From the NCBI RefSeq assembly GCF_000316035.1, contig NZ_ANHX01000040.1:87221-151220 (forward strand): a stretch of 64,000 bases of DNA. The letters run 5' to 3'. The position numbers were made by a program, and so were the translations under genes. A model generated the notes under the pieces. The model was not told the origin of the DNA, did not search any database, and saw only the letters and a list, made by a program, of their open reading frames with translations. This document shows positions 26,459 to 35,763 of the stretch, in pieces. The stretch's first letter is position 1; each line of letters opens with the position of its first letter. The stretch comes from Paenibacillus sp. PAMC 26794 (lineage in GTDB: Bacteria > Bacillota > Bacilli > Paenibacillales > Paenibacillaceae).

Positions 26459-27565
26459 TTAACCCGCAAGCCATGCAATCAAGCGATGATTCAGTTGTTC
26501 TTCATTCAAATGCGGGAATAGTGCAGCTTCAGTCACCATGTCATAGAGGCGTTCCAGCGGTTCGCGCGGATCTGCCTTTTTGGCTTTGGCATCATTTTTG
26601 AGCAACGTCCACACATCCAGAATATACGAACGAGACTCAATCTCTTTACCTTTGAAAAAGTGTTGCAACTGTTCTACTTCTGTCAGGAAATCCTGGCCGA
26701 ATCGACCGGCAACATCCCCACGAAGCAGCGCAATCTCCACCTCATACATTGGACGCTGTGTCTTGGCCTCTTTACCAATCCAAGGTGTCTCCAGAATAAA
26801 TGGACGTCCTTGAAGCTTCTCATGGTTGACGATGCGGTTAATCGCTTCAAACCCGATCCAGCCAGAGCCAATTGGTGTATGACGGTCCTTGTGCGCACCC
26901 ACAGCATTCTTACTATCATTAATATGCATTACGGCAATGCGGTCAAGTCCTACCGTGCGATCGAATTGTTCCAGTACACCGTCAAAATCATTAACGATAT
27001 CATATCCGGCATCATGAATGTGACATGTATCCATACACACAGTCAGGCGCTCGTTATATGTTACTTTCTCGATAATCTGAGCGATCTCTTCGAAACTGCG
27101 ACCCATCTCCGTACCTTTGCCAGCCATAGTCTCCAGAGCGATGTTCACATCCGTGTCTTTCACACCCTCCAGCACTTCATTCAATCCTTCTGCGATCCGT
27201 CCGATCCCATAGTGGGCATCTTTGTCTGTAAATGCGCCGGGATGTAATACGATGTTCTTCACACCAATAGCATGTGTCCGACGAATCTCTTCCTGAAGGA
27301 AATCTACAGCCAGTCTAAACGTATTATCTTTGTATGAGCCAAGATTAACAATGTACGGTGCATGAACAACGATATCTTCCATTCCACCCTCTTGCATGGC
27401 AACCTTGCCTTCTTCAATATACATGGACTCAATTGGCTTGCGACGTGTATTCTGTGGTGCACCCGTATATATCATAAACGAACTGGAACCGTACGAGGAC
27501 GCTTCCTTCGTTGCACTCAATAATCCCTTGTCCGAAAAGGACACGTGGGAGCCGATTTTCAGCAT
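26459..27565 (-). CDS. nfo: Endonuclease IV (AP endonuclease) with C-terminal extension
   Basis: 368 residues; the usual length is about 280-300. The TIM-barrel metal ligands are in place: GSHVSF at the start, [56 protein letters not shown] and FILETPW. It cuts DNA at abasic sites in base-excision repair, using three Zn ions. After about residue 285 there is an ~80-residue extra tail, mostly helical ([16 protein letters not shown]), seen here as unusual. The ribosome site is GGGGGA. Confidence 0.95.
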   Translation of the reverse strand: MLKIGSHVSFSDKGLLSATKEASSYGSSSFMIYTGAPQNTRRKPIESMYIEEGKVAMQEGGMEDIVVHAPYIVNLGSYKDNTFRLAVDFLQEEIRRTHAIGVKNIVLHPGAFTDKDAHYGIGRIAEGLNEVLEGVKDTDVNIALETMAGKGTEMGRSFEEIAQIIEKVTYNERLTVCMDTCHIHDAGYDIVNDFDGVLEQFDRTVGLDRIAVMHINDSKNAVGAHKDRHTPIGSGWIGFEAINRIVNHEKLQGRPFILETPWIGKEAKTQRPMYEVEIALLRGDVAGRFGQDFLTEVEQLQHFFKGKEIESRSYILDVWTLLKNDAKAKKADPREPLERLYDMVTEAALFPHLNEEQLNHRLIAWLAG

Positions 27566-27735
27566 TATTGATCCCCCTTATTCTGAATTATCCCTTATTC
27601 TAACGCGATTATCGAAATAAATCTAGAAATGCGCTATAATTCGGGATAGAGGCTATTTTTGACAGCTAATATGTGGAACATGGGTAGACGGAATCCGTCT
27701 TTCCGTGAAAATCAATGAACCGAGGTGACTCCGCA

Positions 27736-28203
27736 ATGATTTTCGACTCCTACGCGATGATACTGAACAGCTATTCCCCCAGCAATTGGTTTATGAATAC
27801 GATCGCATTCTGGACTTTTTTATTGCTTGGGAGCATGTGTATCGGTGGATTTTTTATGATGCGCAAGTTTTTGAAAGTGCTACCAAAAGCAGACGGAAAG
27901 TCCAAACTGGATTGGCAGAATTATTGGGTTGAAGCCAGCCGTCACTTATGGACAGATGAAGCCAAAGCTTTTTTGGATCAACTAGTGGAGCCTGTGCCCG
28001 GGCCATTTCGTGACATCGCCAAACATTCCATTGCTGCAGAGATCGGTAAGATTGCAGTTGAAGACAACGCCACGGAAGTATCGAGAGATCATTGCATCAA
28101 AGGTTACATTATTGCCACACCGAAGCGGGATAATAAGTTTTTGGTAAAATTTTTGGAGAAAAACAAAATCGATTATTCCCCTTATCAACATTTGATTAAA
28201 TAA
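27736..28203 (+). CDS. yneK: DUF2621 family membrane-anchored protein (YneK-like)
   Basis: 155 residues. One N-terminal membrane helix, FWTFLLLGSMCIGGFFMM, is followed by a cytoplasmic domain with the family pattern KLDWQNYWVEASRHLW, EPVPGPFRDIAKHSIAAEIG and IKGYIIATPKRDNKFL. Function unknown; the family occurs in Bacillus and Paenibacillus. The ATG at 27736 has GAGGTG eight bases upstream; the earlier ATG at 27715 has none. Confidence 0.85.
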   Translation: MIFDSYAMILNSYSPSNWFMNTIAFWTFLLLGSMCIGGFFMMRKFLKVLPKADGKSKLDWQNYWVEASRHLWTDEAKAFLDQLVEPVPGPFRDIAKHSIAAEIGKIAVEDNATEVSRDHCIKGYIIATPKRDNKFLVKFLEKNKIDYSPYQHLIK

Positions 28204-28264
28204 AATAAAAGATGAGTTAAGTGGCACATAGATTTGGTTAATTAGATACAGATATGCTCCGTCA

Positions 28265-28305
28265 GGTAAGTTGTTCCCAACAGGCAGTGCTTACCGTACG
28301 GGGCT
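28265..28305 (+). terminator. Hairpin after DUF2621 gene, possible terminator
   Basis: GGTAAG (28265-28270) pairs with CTTACC (28290-28295) with inner TTGT/ACAG; only a short T run follows, so termination is uncertain. Confidence 0.35.
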
Positions 28306-28362
28306 GTTTGTCGATCCAACGGTATATATCAGCGCAGTGAAAATACAGAGAGGATGTTTGAT

Positions 28363-29274
28363 ATGAAAATTGCCATTTGTGGAGGTACCGGATTTGTGGG
28401 AGGAGCACTTGTAGATTACTGGCTGCAAGCCGGGCACCATGTGAAAGTTATTACACGAAAACTGCCTGACTTGCATAATCCAAGTAAAAATCTTACATAT
28501 ATATCGTGGGAACAAGTCGAAGAACAATCTCACTTGATGGAAGGTATGGACGCTCTCGTTAACCTTGCCGGAGAAACGCTGAATCAACGTTGGACAACCA
28601 AGGCGAAGCTGGAGATTGTTGAATCCAGGGTCACTACCGTAGCGCGGGTAGCCCGATTGGTGGAATCCCTGGAACAAAAGCCGGAAGTGGTCGTTCAAGC
28701 TTCTGCCATGGCCATCTATGGAACCTCTCCTAACGAAACCTTTGACGAAAGCAGTCCGCAAAAATCAATGAATTTCCCGTCCCGGGTCTCGGAACAATGG
28801 GAAGTTGCTGCAGATGCTATCAAAAATGTAAGACTCGTTAAAATCCGGGTGAGTCTGGTTCTTGGACATAAAAGAGGTGCTTTTCCATTGATGAAACTTC
28901 CTTATATGCTGGGTGTTGGTGGCAAGATCGGCAGTGGCAAGCAATGGACTAGCTGGATTCACATTATGGATATCGTAAGACTCATTGATTTTAGCATTCA
29001 AAATAAACAAGTGTCAGGTCCGGTCAATGCTTCCTCACCGAACCCTGTTACCAATGATGAATTCGGTCGTACGGTCGGTAAAGTGTATCATCGCCCTCAC
29101 TGGTTCCCCGTACCCAGCTTCCTGATTAAAACCTTGGTCGGAGAACTATCCGTTGTCGTGCTTCAGGGGCAGAGAGTCATTCCGCAAAAAGCTCTCGACC
29201 ACGGATTCCAGTTCACCTTCCCAACCTTAACCCAGGCACTGGAAGATCTGAAACACCGCGGCTTATCTGACTGA
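28363..29274 (+). CDS. TIGR01777 family NAD(P)-dependent epimerase
   Basis: A 303-residue extended short-chain dehydrogenase-like protein: KIAICGGTGFVGGAL (dinucleotide loop), DALVNLAGETLNQRWT, the ESRV segment, ASAMAIYGTS with the active-site tyrosine, and a C-terminal DUF1731-like part VLQGQRVIPQKALDHGFQF. The family (YfcH/SulA-like) has no firm substrate. The ATG at 28363 is nine bases from GAGAGG; the ATG at 28354 abuts it. It converges with the FHA gene with a 12-bp gap. Confidence 0.9.
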   Translation: MKIAICGGTGFVGGALVDYWLQAGHHVKVITRKLPDLHNPSKNLTYISWEQVEEQSHLMEGMDALVNLAGETLNQRWTTKAKLEIVESRVTTVARVARLVESLEQKPEVVVQASAMAIYGTSPNETFDESSPQKSMNFPSRVSEQWEVAADAIKNVRLVKIRVSLVLGHKRGAFPLMKLPYMLGVGGKIGSGKQWTSWIHIMDIVRLIDFSIQNKQVSGPVNASSPNPVTNDEFGRTVGKVYHRPHWFPVPSFLIKTLVGELSVVVLQGQRVIPQKALDHGFQFTFPTLTQALEDLKHRGLSD

Positions 29275-29286
29275 TCAAACTATGCC

Positions 29287-31056
29287 TTATCCAACCGACC
29301 GATAAGTGTAGACTGATTCCGCAAGTGTAAATGTGTCTCCATCCACCAATGGATACTCCTTATACGGAGCAAGAATATTGCCCTGAAGAATGGTTCCATT
29401 GACGGAACCCAGATCCTTAATCACATAGCCCGATTTGTTCCGGCTCAATTCCACATGAGCACGGGACACGCCGGTCGCTGTGTCCACCCACTGAACCATG
29501 TCTGCTGATCTTCCGATGACAAAAGATGCACCTTGCACATCCATTCGTTCATGTTGGTCACTGCTTCCCGATCTTCGTTCAAGATAATAAGACGCCATCA
29601 CCGGGCCTGCCCCTGTAACATTACCTCCACTCAGATTCTGCAAATTCACGGTTGCCTCCGCAACTGCATCCTGTCGAATTAGCTCTGAAGTTGAAGCTAC
29701 CGTTTCCACATGGCGTTGAACGAACGGTGGTTCGGAGTGTTCAGGTGTCATATGCAGACTTTGATAACGGGAATGCTCGCTACCACCTTCTGAGGCGGAT
29801 GCAACCATTTGGTTTATGCGTTCCGCTGGCCTTTCAGCTGTATTCCAGCGCCAACTCTCCTGAAATTGCTCCTCTTCATCTTCCATTTGCTTACCTTTGT
29901 TCTTACCTAAATTGAATGAAAAAGAACGCTTATTCTCTGAGTCATTATGAGGACTCCCTTTACGCTTCCACGTCCATCCTGCTACACCAAGCAAACCAAG
30001 GCTTAGTACCATACACAGGATCATCTGCGTCTGTCCCGGTTGCTCCATGTAAATAAATCTCCATACCAATGCCATAGCAACCATGCAACCCAATATGATA
30101 TAGGTTACTTTGGAAGATCCGGGCTTCTCCTCCACTTCCAAATCAACACGCTCTAGCGAATCATACGAATTACTTAGTCCCTGATCCATGCTGTTTGAGC
30201 TCTTTAATGAAGATTGCTCAGACGAGCGCCTGCCTGGAAAGGTTCGAGATCTTAATGGGATGTCTTCCACCTCGGATTCACTCGTTTTCTGCGGCTGGAA
30301 ATTTAGTCGCGACTCCACAGCAGCATTTTGAACGGGAGCACCGGGTTGATATGGCCGAGAATGACCAGTAAACGGCTTGTTATCCCGCTCAGAAATCGAT
30401 AAATGAAGATTGCCTCTTGGATCATCCACTGTGTCCGACGTTCTGGATGAGAGAAATGCTGCGCTTCCTCCACTCTCTTGCTCGTCAGCGTATAATCCCA
30501 GCAGAAGCTCTCGCAACTGTCTGATATCCCAGCGTTCGTTGTCACATAACTGCAGAACACGCTGAATGCCTTCTCCCTGGAGTTCCTGTACATGTGCCAT
30601 CAGCCTGATCACCAGCTCACGGAATTGCTGAGGTGTTGGATCAACTTCAACCGTATCCATGATTGGTACATATACCATCCCAAGCTCACCCTGTTCGAAT
30701 GAACCGTTGATGAACAAGTACTCTTCCTGGATCAATAATTTACGAGGCTCGAGCATATATTGCCGGCATTCCGTGAAGGCATCAGCTAGTTGGAACAACA
30801 AACCATACAGAACACGCAATTTGATTTTGCTTGACTTTAACATCTGAGATAACATCTTGTACCCTGATATGTCGTACTGCAAAGTTACATTTCGATCGAC
30901 TTCCCGAATATGAACAGGAAGAAGTCGCGGAATCTGATTGGAGGACAACATCCCCATCTGTACACGGCTCAATTCCTCCATTCGTAACCCGTCTGCTTTC
31001 TCCAAAACCATGAAAGCCCCACCATTACGAATAAAATCTCTCGTTAATCCATACAT
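29287..31056 (-). CDS. DUF6382 and FHA domain protein of the Tad locus
   Basis: 589 residues in three parts. Residues 1-210 form the DUF6382-like domain (QYDISGYKMLSQML, PRKLLIQEEYLFI). About 320-370 are two membrane helices (VTYIILGCMVAMALVWRFIYM and MILCMVLSLGLLGVAGW). The last ~85 residues are a canonical forkhead-associated domain with FVIGRS, GVSRAHVEL and DLGSVNGT. FHA domains bind phosphothreonine, so this is likely a signalling or assembly component of the pilus. It is the last gene of the Tad operon, 49 bp behind the prepilin peptidase. Low-complexity Ser/Glu-rich linkers join the domains. Confidence 0.87.
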   Translation of the reverse strand: MYGLTRDFIRNGGAFMVLEKADGLRMEELSRVQMGMLSSNQIPRLLPVHIREVDRNVTLQYDISGYKMLSQMLKSSKIKLRVLYGLLFQLADAFTECRQYMLEPRKLLIQEEYLFINGSFEQGELGMVYVPIMDTVEVDPTPQQFRELVIRLMAHVQELQGEGIQRVLQLCDNERWDIRQLRELLLGLYADEQESGGSAAFLSSRTSDTVDDPRGNLHLSISERDNKPFTGHSRPYQPGAPVQNAAVESRLNFQPQKTSESEVEDIPLRSRTFPGRRSSEQSSLKSSNSMDQGLSNSYDSLERVDLEVEEKPGSSKVTYIILGCMVAMALVWRFIYMEQPGQTQMILCMVLSLGLLGVAGWTWKRKGSPHNDSENKRSFSFNLGKNKGKQMEDEEEQFQESWRWNTAERPAERINQMVASASEGGSEHSRYQSLHMTPEHSEPPFVQRHVETVASTSELIRQDAVAEATVNLQNLSGGNVTGAGPVMASYYLERRSGSSDQHERMDVQGASFVIGRSADMVQWVDTATGVSRAHVELSRNKSGYVIKDLGSVNGTILQGNILAPYKEYPLVDGDTFTLAESVYTYRSVG

Positions 31057-31105
31057 GCCAATCCTCTCTTTCCATTGTTATTCTCAAATTTCTCTACTCC
31101 TTCAG

Positions 31106-31624
31106 TTAAGGGAACAGTCCCGGGATAAAGACCGTGATAAACCCGGGCAATACGGCCAGCATAAACGGAAACTTCAATGTCTTCTCTGTGTTAAACAGCT
31201 TGAGGGAACCAAGCATGAAGAACCCGGCAAGATTGCTTGCCATGCCCCGGATCCGTTTCGCTGAGTCCTTTCGGAATAGAAGTATCACTAAACCAATGGC
31301 TCCCGCATACAAAACGGAGTAAATAATGACATGAATGCCAAAAGCAAGTCCCGTCCATGCCCCAATCCCACCAAACAATTTCACATCTCCTGCCCCTACG
31401 GCTCCAATCGCATACATCAGAAACAAAATACCAAAACCTGCTGCAAATCCAGCGGCTGAGAACAAGAAACCATCCCAACCTCCCCATATGATATGGGCCA
31501 ATACGCCTGCAACAGTCACGGGTAAAGTCAATCGATTTGGAATTTTCATGGAACGAATATCTGTAATAAAAGCTGCAATGACGTATATGCCACAGGCAAA
31601 GTAGAACCACTCCACCTCCATCAT
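31106..31624 (-). CDS. cpaA: Prepilin peptidase CpaA/TadV-type
   Basis: 172 residues, an A24-family aspartic membrane peptidase without the methyltransferase half. The two catalytic aspartates are in ITDIRSMKIPN and GAVGAGDVKLFGGIG. About six hydrophobic segments. It should cleave the Flp pilin and the TadE-like pseudopilins after their glycine. The ATG at 31624 follows AAGGAAGGGG; the longer frame to 31744 overlaps the upstream gene without a ribosome site. Confidence 0.88.
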   Translation of the reverse strand: MMEVEWFYFACGIYVIAAFITDIRSMKIPNRLTLPVTVAGVLAHIIWGGWDGFLFSAAGFAAGFGILFLMYAIGAVGAGDVKLFGGIGAWTGLAFGIHVIIYSVLYAGAIGLVILLFRKDSAKRIRGMASNLAGFFMLGSLKLFNTEKTLKFPFMLAVLPGFITVFIPGLFP

Positions 31625-31632
31625 CCCCTTCC

Positions 31633-32664
31633 TTATTTTCTGGAGGCCACTGTAAACGTAGTCTCCGTCTTGGCACCGTCCCCTGTCTCGACAACAAAAC
31701 TCCATGTTCCTTCTGTTGTCCGAGTACCAACAAACCAGTTCCATTCAATAATTCCATTCTCATCTGCAGTGGCCCAGCCGATGTGCTTCGCAGAACTTTC
31801 ACCTGACTTGTAAAATATCGTTAAGTTGGCTGTCGCTCCTGGTTCTACCTTCACCTTGATCGTTGCATTGTTGCCTATGTATGCCGGGTCAGGCTTCAAT
31901 AGTAGCGTTGCTGAACCCGCAGTATCCCCGTCTCCTCCACTACCATCTGATCCTTCTCCGGTATCTCCAATCCATACCCGTTCTGCCGCAGCAGCCTGAA
32001 TCCGTAGCGGTTTACTGAGAAAGGGAACTTTTATAGGCAATTCATAACTCAGTTCAAGTCGGAAATATGGTTTTGTTTTGTTTTTGAGATCAGGTATCGA
32101 AATACCATTCACATGAACACGTTCCATATTCAGCAGCGTTGGCTCGATAAATGGTTGAAGCAGCGGTTTTACCGTGGGATCAAGTACGGTTTCCAAGACG
32201 GATGTCTTGATCTCCTGTAGTGGCTGTTCACCGCTGGCCGCCGCTGAACGTACCCAATCACTTAATGGCTCGGGTAGAGATGAAGCATAACCTTCTGCCC
32301 ATTCCGTCAGAGATAACTCTGGTATGTTCAAACCCCCTCCAGAACCTTCTCCGCCGGCAGAATCAGAAGGTGTGAATGCAAGGGAAACGGGATATATTTT
32401 CGTTGATAACTGCTTCACCGCTTCCCCCGCCGTGCTTTGTAACGCTGTGGAGATTAGAGTCATTTGCACTATGAAGATGAGAAACATGATAAAGAACAAG
32501 AAGACAGGTAACACCAGTGAAGCTTCCAGAACCATACTGCCCTGTTCCTTTTTTGGAGAACATATCTGCTTTTTGAGAGACTTCAAACGCTGCAATCTGA
32601 TTATTCTTGTTAAACGAATCTGCATTTGTGCGCTTTCTTTTTCATAATGTTGCTGCTTATCCAT
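31633..32664 (-). CDS. TadE-like pseudopilin with extra C-terminal beta domain
   Basis: 343 residues. After a ~40-residue basic leader comes EQG, SMVLEASLVLPVFLFF: a class III prepilin-like cleavage site with glutamate at +5 and one membrane helix, as in TadE/TadF. The secreted part is Gly/Ser-rich in the middle. The last ~90 residues (ATLLLKPDPAYIGNNATIKV to the end) look like an immunoglobulin-type beta sandwich, which is unusual for TadE. GGTGGAGGG precedes the ATG. It lies between the DUF5702 gene and the prepilin peptidase. Confidence 0.82.
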   Translation of the reverse strand: MDKQQHYEKESAQMQIRLTRIIRLQRLKSLKKQICSPKKEQGSMVLEASLVLPVFLFFIMFLIFIVQMTLISTALQSTAGEAVKQLSTKIYPVSLAFTPSDSAGGEGSGGGLNIPELSLTEWAEGYASSLPEPLSDWVRSAAASGEQPLQEIKTSVLETVLDPTVKPLLQPFIEPTLLNMERVHVNGISIPDLKNKTKPYFRLELSYELPIKVPFLSKPLRIQAAAAERVWIGDTGEGSDGSGGDGDTAGSATLLLKPDPAYIGNNATIKVKVEPGATANLTIFYKSGESSAKHIGWATADENGIIEWNWFVGTRTTEGTWSFVVETGDGAKTETTFTVASRK

Positions 32665-32693
32665 AATCCCTCCACCGAAACGATCCTAATTAT

Positions 32694-34883
32694 TCAATAG
32701 GAATAATCCGCCTTCCGCTCAATGAAAAATCGCCCATCTTCAACCTGGTCCGCACTACCCATAACTGCACCTATGCTTTTAACCACCCCTGGTAAAAACC
32801 ACAGCTTGATACTACTGCGCATGTTACCCGAAGCATACGTCTGTTTCTCATCTGGATTCACACCCGTATTCAATCGAATTAGCGCCAGCATTCTGGACAT
32901 TTTGCGTTCATTGTTGCTATGCATCAATAGGAACAATCGGAGATGGTCCCTGTACGTCAGTTTGACTTTGATATACTTGGACAATTCCACACTGCCCTCT
33001 TTTGCTAGTTTCACCATATCCGCGATGGCGTTTGTAATCCCGTATAAGATGGCCGCCGATAATACCAGAAGTGGGTTCCCAAGCTTGCTGTGCTCAATTA
33101 ACCCTTCTGCCGTCCGAATAGCCAGCCGCATCCCAAAGATCTCCGCATATGCTGCAGCGATGTTACCCGAAGGATTATGAAACCCATAAACGATATACTC
33201 CAGTTCCTGATTCTCCAATTTGAAGACATCACCAGCATCTCCACCACCTTCAGTCCAGGTAAATAACTGACCAAAATCCATGGAATTGAAATAGGCTAAA
33301 GCATATTCATTCTGAAATAATTCGTCGCCAAGACTGTCCAGCAGACCGGACATCCCGCCAAACAAACTGTCCATTCCCTTCATGGCATCGCCACCAGAGT
33401 CATAGGGATCTCCAGCAATCTCTGCCTTTTTGGCTTCCTCACGACTAGCCTCGTTAAAAGAAATATTAGCGTTGTAATATTCCTCCAACTGTTTGAAAGC
33501 GTCCATGGAACCCGAACTTCCATTCTGAATCTGCGACAAGATTCGTTTGACTTCCTTCAATTTCCCTTTGGATTCTTTGTCATTCGCTTTGCGCTGGGCA
33601 TCCGACCCACGACCACTCTCCAGCTGCTGCTTACTTTGGAGGATGAGATTGGCAGGACCGCTACGTACATAGGTGTCCATATATCGTTCCGTAACCTGAC
33701 TTGCCTGTCTGACCGCCGGTTTAATCGGAACACCGCTCATGGCCGTGACACTGCGAAGCTGTGTATTCAATTCCATGTTGTCTCTTCTGACGTTAGAGAA
33801 GTCCGAATTCTGAGAAACAACCCGTGCCTTCAACTGATCAAATAGGCTATCTGCCCTCACAAGCTCCGAAGCAAGAGAACGTGTACTTTTGGCTTCAGTG
33901 CCTGATCCAGTAGATGCAGGACTCGTTCCAGGCAGATTCGAGTTGCCGACGTTGTCATAGCTCGCATTCTGCGAACGGTTCTCCCCCTCCGCGATCACAC
34001 GTTTCATTTCCTCATTAATCTTGCGTGCTTCTTCGATTTTGGACTGTGCCTCCTCCAACTTCGTTTGATGGGCCTGTAACGCCGGTTGTATGATCATGCT
34101 GATGCCTGTCACCACATTACCAACACCAGTCCGATAACGAGCCAGTTCCAATATGTATTGTTGCTCTCTGAACGGCAGTCCCTCATCTGCCTGTTTCTTG
34201 TTTAGATAATCTGCATAACGTGCCGCCGCCTCGGCAGCTGTCTCTGGTGTTTCTTCCAACATTTCTTCATAGATGGCCTGTGAAGGCGGGTCCATGATCA
34301 ACTTTGGAAGATTCTTCAGCTTCTCCGCGGATTCCGTCTGATTGGCAATGGCTTCGTCCAGTAGTTCTTCACGTTTGTCATATAACTTCTGTAATTTTTT
34401 CAGCAAGTCTACCGTGTGCGCGGCTTCCTTCATCTCATCCGATATCGGTTTGAACCGATTGATCACTTCAAGGGTAAAATCAACCGGAGCCCGATACTTC
34501 ATATCCTCCTGAATCTGGCGATTAAATATATCGTATCTGCCCAGTTCACGCTCCATGCTCAGCGAAGTTGTATCCCACTGGATATCCAGAATGGGGAATC
34601 CATCTTTTACAGCTGGAGGCTTCACGCTATCATTCAACACTTTAGCCATAATCGCATCCCCACTGCTGTCGCCATATCCGAATAAACCATACTCCCGGAG
34701 TGATGTGTCATAGGCTGACATGACGGATCTCATCGCAGCATGTGTCATGCGTTCGGTCTGCACCTTGAATGCCGCTATACGAGCGTAATCAATAAATATA
34801 GCGACAAACATATAAACTCCAGCCAATATTAATATTAAAAAAAGGGTTACGGCTCCCAATTCACCGTCTTTTTTTCTAAACAG
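32694..34883 (-). CDS. DUF5702 / TadG-like secreted pilus-locus protein
   Basis: About 729 residues. A short basic start (FRKKDGELGAVTLFL) is followed by a single membrane helix ILILAGVYMFVAIFIDYAR. The long exterior is rich in coiled-coil-forming sequence (KLEEAQSKIEEARKINEEMK; LKKLQKLYDKREELLDEAI). This is the DUF5702 pattern of Gram-positive Tad loci. The frame is open to GTG 34970, but that part overlaps tadE and lacks a ribosome site. AAGGAGGAGGG lies just before an in-frame CTG at 34883, which I take as the likely start; this needs proof. Confidence 0.75.
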   Translation of the reverse strand: MFRKKDGELGAVTLFLILILAGVYMFVAIFIDYARIAAFKVQTERMTHAAMRSVMSAYDTSLREYGLFGYGDSSGDAIMAKVLNDSVKPPAVKDGFPILDIQWDTTSLSMERELGRYDIFNRQIQEDMKYRAPVDFTLEVINRFKPISDEMKEAAHTVDLLKKLQKLYDKREELLDEAIANQTESAEKLKNLPKLIMDPPSQAIYEEMLEETPETAAEAAARYADYLNKKQADEGLPFREQQYILELARYRTGVGNVVTGISMIIQPALQAHQTKLEEAQSKIEEARKINEEMKRVIAEGENRSQNASYDNVGNSNLPGTSPASTGSGTEAKSTRSLASELVRADSLFDQLKARVVSQNSDFSNVRRDNMELNTQLRSVTAMSGVPIKPAVRQASQVTERYMDTYVRSGPANLILQSKQQLESGRGSDAQRKANDKESKGKLKEVKRILSQIQNGSSGSMDAFKQLEEYYNANISFNEASREEAKKAEIAGDPYDSGGDAMKGMDSLFGGMSGLLDSLGDELFQNEYALAYFNSMDFGQLFTWTEGGGDAGDVFKLENQELEYIVYGFHNPSGNIAAAYAEIFGMRLAIRTAEGLIEHSKLGNPLLVLSAAILYGITNAIADMVKLAKEGSVELSKYIKVKLTYRDHLRLFLLMHSNNERKMSRMLALIRLNTGVNPDEKQTYASGNMRSSIKLWFLPGVVKSIGAVMGSADQVEDGRFFIERKADYSY

Positions 34884-34902
34884 CTCCGCCCTCCTCCTTT
34901 TC

Positions 34903-35580
34903 TCACTTTTTGCTTTTGCCAAAATGCTGCACAACCTGTCCGGCTTCCGCTGCAGTACTCGCGGCTTCACCGCCCTTGCCTTTAAACTTGGCTGCGTAAT
35001 AACGGACCAGATCTACCGTTCGAATGAATTCAACCGGTTCAACAACTGCGGACGATCCTTGAGTGAGGACACGGTTACCTGAATCGAACAAAAAAGAAGG
35101 AAGAGGCAAAGAAATTACCTGGTCCAACTTAGTTGTTACTTTCCGCTGAATCAGAGAATTCTGATACTCAATCGTTCCTTTCATAGCTGAGGGCATATGT
35201 TGCACCGCTTGTGCCAATTTCTGTTCCGAGAGATTGCCGCCTTCACCAGCAGGTATAGAAACGCTAACCTGATTATCCGCTCCCGCCCAGCCAAACAGCG
35301 CTCCAAGCATACGATCGTCCGTCAGTCTCCAGTACAGATTGTCATGTTCTCCAACACCATATTCACCTGTCATCGCCTGTTTGTGGCTGTTGTCCCAGCT
35401 ATAGGCTGCACGTTCGGAAGCTGCATAAGCATGTTGATTCAGGAATGTCTTTTGATACATGTACATGGTGAAGAAGAGTAACAACACAAGAATAAACAGC
35501 ACAACAGGGAAGATCAGGGAGGCTTCAACGGTGAAGCTCCCTTCTTCCTTCTTCAGCCTGTTAACCCGGGAAAAATTCAT
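34903..35580 (-). CDS. TadE-like pseudopilin
   Basis: 225 residues. KEEG then SFTVEASLIFPVVLFILVLLL gives a prepilin cleavage site with glutamate at +5 and one membrane helix. The secreted remainder begins KTFLNQHAYAASERAAYSWDN, as in TadE proteins. It overlaps the end of the flp gene by 20 bp and has no strong ribosome site of its own, so translation is probably coupled. Confidence 0.85.
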   Translation of the reverse strand: MNFSRVNRLKKEEGSFTVEASLIFPVVLFILVLLLFFTMYMYQKTFLNQHAYAASERAAYSWDNSHKQAMTGEYGVGEHDNLYWRLTDDRMLGALFGWAGADNQVSVSIPAGEGGNLSEQKLAQAVQHMPSAMKGTIEYQNSLIQRKVTTKLDQVISLPLPSFLFDSGNRVLTQGSSAVVEPVEFIRTVDLVRYYAAKFKGKGGEAASTAAEAGQVVQHFGKSKK

Positions 35581-35752
35581 TACTTTTTGTATCCACTTTG
35601 CTAAGAAGAGACTTGATTAGTGCCGTTATTTGGTCTTTAAAAATCAAAGCAATAATGATAATAACCCCGATAATCAGTATCAGCTCCAACGTGCCGAGTC
35701 CGTCCTCTTCCTCCCAGAATCCGCTTACCTTGTTCTTCAATACTTCCATCAT
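35561..35752 (-). CDS. flp: Flp1-family type IVb pilin
   Basis: 63 residues, the size of Flp prepilins. EEEDG then LGTLELILIIGVIIIIALIF shows cleavage after glycine with glutamate at +5, and the long hydrophobic stretch that packs the fibre core. Mature pilin would be ~45 residues. GGAGGAATTGGG precedes the ATG. It sits directly behind the two inner-membrane TadB/TadC proteins. It should be the main pilus subunit. Confidence 0.88.
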   Translation of the reverse strand: MMEVLKNKVSGFWEEEDGLGTLELILIIGVIIIIALIFKDQITALIKSLLSKVDTKSNEFFPG

Positions 35753-35763
35753 CCCAATTCCTC

